Shown here: positions 60,683 to 64,000 of the stretch, piece by piece
Position numbering within the stretch: position 1 is the stretch's first letter
How the letters are laid out: each line of letters begins with the position of its first letter
From: Sphingobium sp.
Lineage (GTDB): Bacteria > Pseudomonadota > Alphaproteobacteria > Sphingomonadales > Sphingomonadaceae
Assembly (NCBI RefSeq): GCF_003248505.1
Contig: NZ_QFOA01000006.1
Coordinates: 65,278 to 129,277, forward strand
DNA: 64,000 nt
Direction: 5' to 3'
Position numbers and translations under genes: made by a program
The notes under the pieces: generated by a model
The model's database searches: none
Told to the model about the DNA's origin: nothing
What the model saw: the letters and a program-made list of their open reading frames with translations, nothing else

Positions 60683-62218
60683 TCAACGTGCTTGCGCGCG
60701 GGCGCGGATATAGAGCGTGCCGACGCCATCGGCCATCGGCCATGCGCGGTAGCCATGCCGCCGCGCATAGGCGACGAGGCCCGCGTCCGGCGCGATGGGC
60801 AGGGTTCGAGAGCCGCGTTCGTAGCCGGTCAGGATGGCGGCGGGCGGGGCGGCGTCCATGTCCGTCAAGGTGCCGGGCGTCATGATATGCAGTCGACGGG
60901 CTTGTGCGACCGGGATCGTCCAGCCGGTGCGATAGGCGAACGGCCCGGCGGCAAAGCGCGGATCGAGCCGCAGCCCGCTGCCCGCGATCATGTGAGGGGA
61001 GAGGGTCGCGACCATGTCGCCTCGCGCCTGTTGTCGCACAACCCGCCCGGCCCACAGGGCACCCGCGCCCGCTTCCAGCACCGGCGATCCCTGCGTTGTC
61101 ATCGCCGCCATGTCACGCACAGGCAGCAGCAGGCCCGGCACTACGCCGATGCTGAGCAAACCGAGGAGGATATGGCGACGATTGCCGCTCCAGCGGCGTG
61201 CGTCGTCGAGCACATAGCCGAGCGCCAGTGTCAGCGGCGGGATCAGCGGCATCACATATTGAAGCTGGGCCGGGGTCGGCAGGGCGGCACCGACGAATGC
61301 GCCCGCAACCATCCACAAGGCCATCCGCCGCCCCGCTGTCTCCGGCTGCCCGCGCGCCATGAACGAGGTACATCCCACCAGCAGCAGCGCGATCAGCGCC
61401 GGACCTTTGATGAGCGCAAGCAGCAATTGGGCGGCTTTGCCGAGCGGTGCGAGTTCGACGCCGGCGCCGTTCAGGGCATACCAGGCGTGCGGTGCCGTCG
61501 CGCCGTAGGTGACGACACCGTAGAGGAAAGCCTCGGGCGCTGCGGCCCAGGCCGCGAAGAGTGGAATCAGCCCCGCCAGCGCTCCCGCCGAAAGCCATGC
61601 TGTGTCGCTGCGGCTTGACCGGCGATCCGCCCGTAGGAGGAACAGACCTACAGCAGCGCCGACCGGAACGAAATTGAGCTTGGCCGACATGGCAAGGCCA
61701 AGGCAAAAGCCCGCCGCCAGCCATAGCGCGCCCGCCCGGTCGCGCAACGCACGCAGGGACAACATCGTCCCGGCGGACAGGAGCAGCGTCGGCAGCATGT
61801 CGTTGCGCACCACGCCTGCGGTGAACTGGAACGCGGCGGTGGATGCCATCAGCAGCAGCGCAATGGTCGCGCTGTCGCGGGATATGCCCGCGATCCGCTG
61901 CGCCGCCCACAGGATCGCCAGGACGCCGAGCGCGCTCGCCGCCGTCGCAAGCCGCATCGCCGGCACCACGTCATGCGGGAGCAGCCATGCCAGCGGTGCG
62001 TAGGCCCAGGCGTGGAGCGGCGGCTGAAGATAGAGGAAATCCCGAAAGATCGTCAGATGTCCGCTCAGCATGGCGCCTGCGACATACTGGCTTTCGTCAT
62101 GATCGAACGGGGTGGCGAGCGCGAGGCAGGCGAACCAGAGCACCAACGCACCTGCCAGCAGGGCGGCAATCGGGAATGTCCGGCGGCGCCGGTGCGCAAG
62201 AATGAGGGCTGGATACAT
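60683..62218 (-). CDS. GT39-family membrane glycosyltransferase
   Basis: A 511-residue polytopic membrane protein of the PMT/ArnT fold. The first periplasmic loop carries PFDHDESQYVAGA with the Asp-Glu pair needed for lipid-linked sugar donors. About ten hydrophobic segments follow, and the last 100 residues are soluble. Such enzymes move a sugar from polyprenyl phosphate to lipid, protein or glycan outside the inner membrane. The acceptor is unknown. ATG 62218 has AGGGA upstream. Divergent from secA. Confidence 0.85.
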   Translation of the reverse strand: MYPALILAHRRRRTFPIAALLAGALVLWFACLALATPFDHDESQYVAGAMLSGHLTIFRDFLYLQPPLHAWAYAPLAWLLPHDVVPAMRLATAASALGVLAILWAAQRIAGISRDSATIALLLMASTAAFQFTAGVVRNDMLPTLLLSAGTMLSLRALRDRAGALWLAAGFCLGLAMSAKLNFVPVGAAVGLFLLRADRRSSRSDTAWLSAGALAGLIPLFAAWAAAPEAFLYGVVTYGATAPHAWYALNGAGVELAPLGKAAQLLLALIKGPALIALLLVGCTSFMARGQPETAGRRMALWMVAGAFVGAALPTPAQLQYVMPLIPPLTLALGYVLDDARRWSGNRRHILLGLLSIGVVPGLLLPVRDMAAMTTQGSPVLEAGAGALWAGRVVRQQARGDMVATLSPHMIAGSGLRLDPRFAAGPFAYRTGWTIPVAQARRLHIMTPGTLTDMDAAPPAAILTGYERGSRTLPIAPDAGLVAYARRHGYRAWPMADGVGTLYIRARAQAR

Positions 62219-62392
62219 GACGGTTGCGATCCCTAATGCCGACCTGATGCCGCGAAGCCTGCGCCGGGGGCAAAGCCCCTGCGGCCACAGGACGCCGCGG
62301 TCGGACCAAAACCGCATGTCGCCTGACGATGACGCCCGCATGACGAGAGAAACGGTGCGGGCCGGTTCATCGTCACGTCAGGGGCAGTCTGA

Positions 62393-62421
62393 TTGACTAA
62401 AGGACGTGCCGTGCCTAAATC
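62393..62421 (+). promoter_or_regulatory. Possible secA promoter
   Basis: TTGACT (62393-62398) and TAAATC (62416-62421) are 17 bases apart, 63 bases before secA. The -10 is weak. The rest of 62219-62484 (266 bases) holds no gene I can support, only a small GGGGC-AAA-GCCCC hairpin at 62267-62279. Confidence 0.4.
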
Positions 62422-62484
62422 GCGGCGCATCCACGCGTGCATGTCGCCCAACGTCAGCGCGCACCCCTTTTGTCAGGAATCTGC

Positions 62485-64000
62485 ATGTTCGGCGCACTCG
62501 CCAAGTCCATCTTCGGATCGTCCAACGAACGTTATGTGAAGTCGCTGGGCAGGACCGTCGACAAGATCGCCTCCTTCGAGCAGGCGATCCAGGCGATGAG
62601 CGACGAGGAACTGGTCGCGCAGACGACGCGCTTCCGCGAGCGGCTGGCAGGGGGCGAGACGCTGGACGACATCCTGCCCGAAGCGTTCGCCACCGTGCGC
62701 GAAGCGTCGATCCGGGTTCTGGGCATGCGCCATTTCGATGTGCAGATGGTGGGCGGCATCGTGCTCCATCGCGGCGAAATCGCCGAAATGCGCACGGGCG
62801 AGGGCAAGACGCTGGTGGCGACGCTCGCGACCTATCTCAACGCGCTGGAGGGGAAGGGCGTTCATGTCGTCACGGTGAACGATTACCTCGCCACCCGCGA
62901 CTGCGAGTGGATGGGGCAGGTCTACCGCTTCCTCGGCCTCACCACCGGGGTGATCGTGCCGAACCTGTCCGAAGAGCAGCGGCGCGAAGCCTATGCCGCC
63001 GACATCACTTACGCGACGAACAACGAACTGGGCTTCGACTATCTTCGCGACAATATGAAATTCGATCGCGGATCGATGGTGCAGCGCCCCTTCAACTACG
63101 CCATCGTCGACGAAGTGGACTCGATCCTGATCGACGAGGCGCGGACCCCGCTCATCATCTCCGGCCCGACCGACGACAAGTCTGAACTGTACGTGTCCGT
63201 CGACCAGATCGTGAAGCAGATCGTCGAGAGCGATTATGAAAAGGACGAGAAGCAGCGCAACGTCACGCTGACCGAAGACGGTACCGAAAAGATCGAACGG
63301 ATGCTGGAGGAGGCGGGCCTGCTCCAGGGCGCCAACCTCTACGATTTCGAAAACACCGCCGTCGTTCACCACGTCAACCAGGCGCTGCGCGCGAACGTCA
63401 TGTTCCGCCGCGACATCGACTATATCGTCAAGGACGACAAGGTCATCATCATCGACGAATTCACCGGTCGAATGATGGACGGGCGGCGCTGGTCGGACGG
63501 TTTGCACCAGGCGGTGGAGGCCAAGGAAGGCGTCCAGATCGAACCGGAAAACCAGACGCTCGCGTCCATCACTTTCCAGAATTACTTCCGCATGTATCCC
63601 AAGCTGTCGGGCATGACGGGGACGGCCGCCACCGAAGCGACCGAATTCTACGAAATCTACAAGATGAACGTCGTTACCATCCCCACCAACAAGCCGGTGC
63701 AGCGGGTGGACGAGGAAGACACTTTCTACAAGAACCAGGAAGACAAGTTCCGCGGCATCGCCCGCACCATCAAGGAACATCAGGAAAAGGGGCAGCCCGT
63801 CCTGGTCGGCACCGTGTCGATCGAGAAGTCGGAAATGCTGTCGGACTTTCTGACGCAGGAAGGCGTGCGGCACGCGGTGCTGAATGCCCGCTTCCATGAG
63901 ATGGAAGCCCACATCGTCGCGCAGGCGGGGCGCAAGGGCGCGGTGACGATCGCAACCAACATGGCCGGGCGCGGCACCGACATCAAGCTCGGCGGCAACC
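62485..64000 (+). CDS. secA: Preprotein translocase ATPase SecA, N-terminal part
   Basis: The first 505 codons of SecA, running off the right edge. SecA drives proteins through SecYEG. Walker A is MRTGEGKTLVAT (Gly-Glu-Gly-Lys-Thr from about residue 105), VVTVNDYLATRD follows, Walker B is VDEVDSILIDEARTPLIISG, and the preprotein cross-linking domain and IIDEFTGRMMDGRRW are visible. The window ends in ATNMAGRGTDIKLGGN of helicase domain 2. ATG 62485 has AGGA 7 bases upstream. Adjacent argJ in the opposite direction is a common alphaproteobacterial arrangement. Confidence 0.97.
   Translation, partial: MFGALAKSIFGSSNERYVKSLGRTVDKIASFEQAIQAMSDEELVAQTTRFRERLAGGETLDDILPEAFATVREASIRVLGMRHFDVQMVGGIVLHRGEIAEMRTGEGKTLVATLATYLNALEGKGVHVVTVNDYLATRDCEWMGQVYRFLGLTTGVIVPNLSEEQRREAYAADITYATNNELGFDYLRDNMKFDRGSMVQRPFNYAIVDEVDSILIDEARTPLIISGPTDDKSELYVSVDQIVKQIVESDYEKDEKQRNVTLTEDGTEKIERMLEEAGLLQGANLYDFENTAVVHHVNQALRANVMFRRDIDYIVKDDKVIIIDEFTGRMMDGRRWSDGLHQAVEAKEGVQIEPENQTLASITFQNYFRMYPKLSGMTGTAATEATEFYEIYKMNVVTIPTNKPVQRVDEEDTFYKNQEDKFRGIARTIKEHQEKGQPVLVGTVSIEKSEMLSDFLTQEGVRHAVLNARFHEMEAHIVAQAGRKGAVTIATNMAGRGTDIKLGGN

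Overview
The window looks like chromosome from an alphaproteobacterium of the Sphingomonadaceae (Sphingobium/Sphingomonas type). I base this on the high G+C core genes, the use of GTG/TTG starts with 4-base ATGA/GTGA overlaps, a DivL-type kinase next to tsaE, amgK/murU and addBA, a secA/argJ neighbourhood, and the methylmalonyl-CoA operon next to an ScfR-type regulator. No database search was possible. Family calls rest on motifs and recognised sequence patterns.

Layout. 1-7378 is accessory DNA. It holds the right end of a prophage (tail-type protein, holin-like protein, GH108 endolysin, two small proteins, SGNH hydrolase), a P4-type integrase, a BrnT/BrnA toxin-antitoxin pair, two coupled unknown genes, a ribbon-helix-helix protein and a replication-protein-like winged-helix gene. 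The 3' end of a tRNA-Thr(UGU) gene at 7379-7450 points straight into this block and is the likely integration target. 7477-17015 is ordinary chromosome: RarA, a glycosyltransferase, a MOSC protein, RNase R, a 2OG-Fe dioxygenase, an SDR with a divergent LysR regulator, and one compositionally odd ORF.

17081-26207 is a propionate/methylmalonyl-CoA module. An ScfR-type regulator is divergent from pccB-mce-scpA-bioB-lprI-like-pccA. Together these turn propionyl-CoA into succinyl-CoA, and bioB makes the biotin that the carboxylase needs. Several TTTGC-type operator elements sit between the regulator and the operon. Next come an MHS transporter, a DUF2256 protein, and a polyhydroxyalkanoate-related group: thiolase, PhaC-like hydrolase and PhaR. 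After these are proS, hslVU and tRNA-Val.

35204-47222 carries secreted peptidases (DPP IV and an M2/ACE-type enzyme), asd, a GGDEF cyclase, amn, a peroxiredoxin, yqgE and ahcY. ahcY has a probable SahR-type operator. 47320-58542 is a compact, translationally coupled run: divL-tsaE-amgK-murU-addB-addA, then trxA. It combines cell-cycle signalling, tRNA modification, peptidoglycan recycling and double-strand-break repair. Beyond a large compound hairpin, the opposite strand carries a GT39 glycosyltransferase, argJ and an IMPase-family phosphatase, and secA runs off the right edge.

The observations most worth following are: the Tyr-for-His DivL; a perfect hairpin enclosing the start codon of the GGDEF gene; the 80-base compound hairpin after trxA, which shares a short repeat with a leader 43 kb away; the operator clusters in front of pccB and ahcY; and the overlapping divergent start codons of phaR and the PhaC-like gene.
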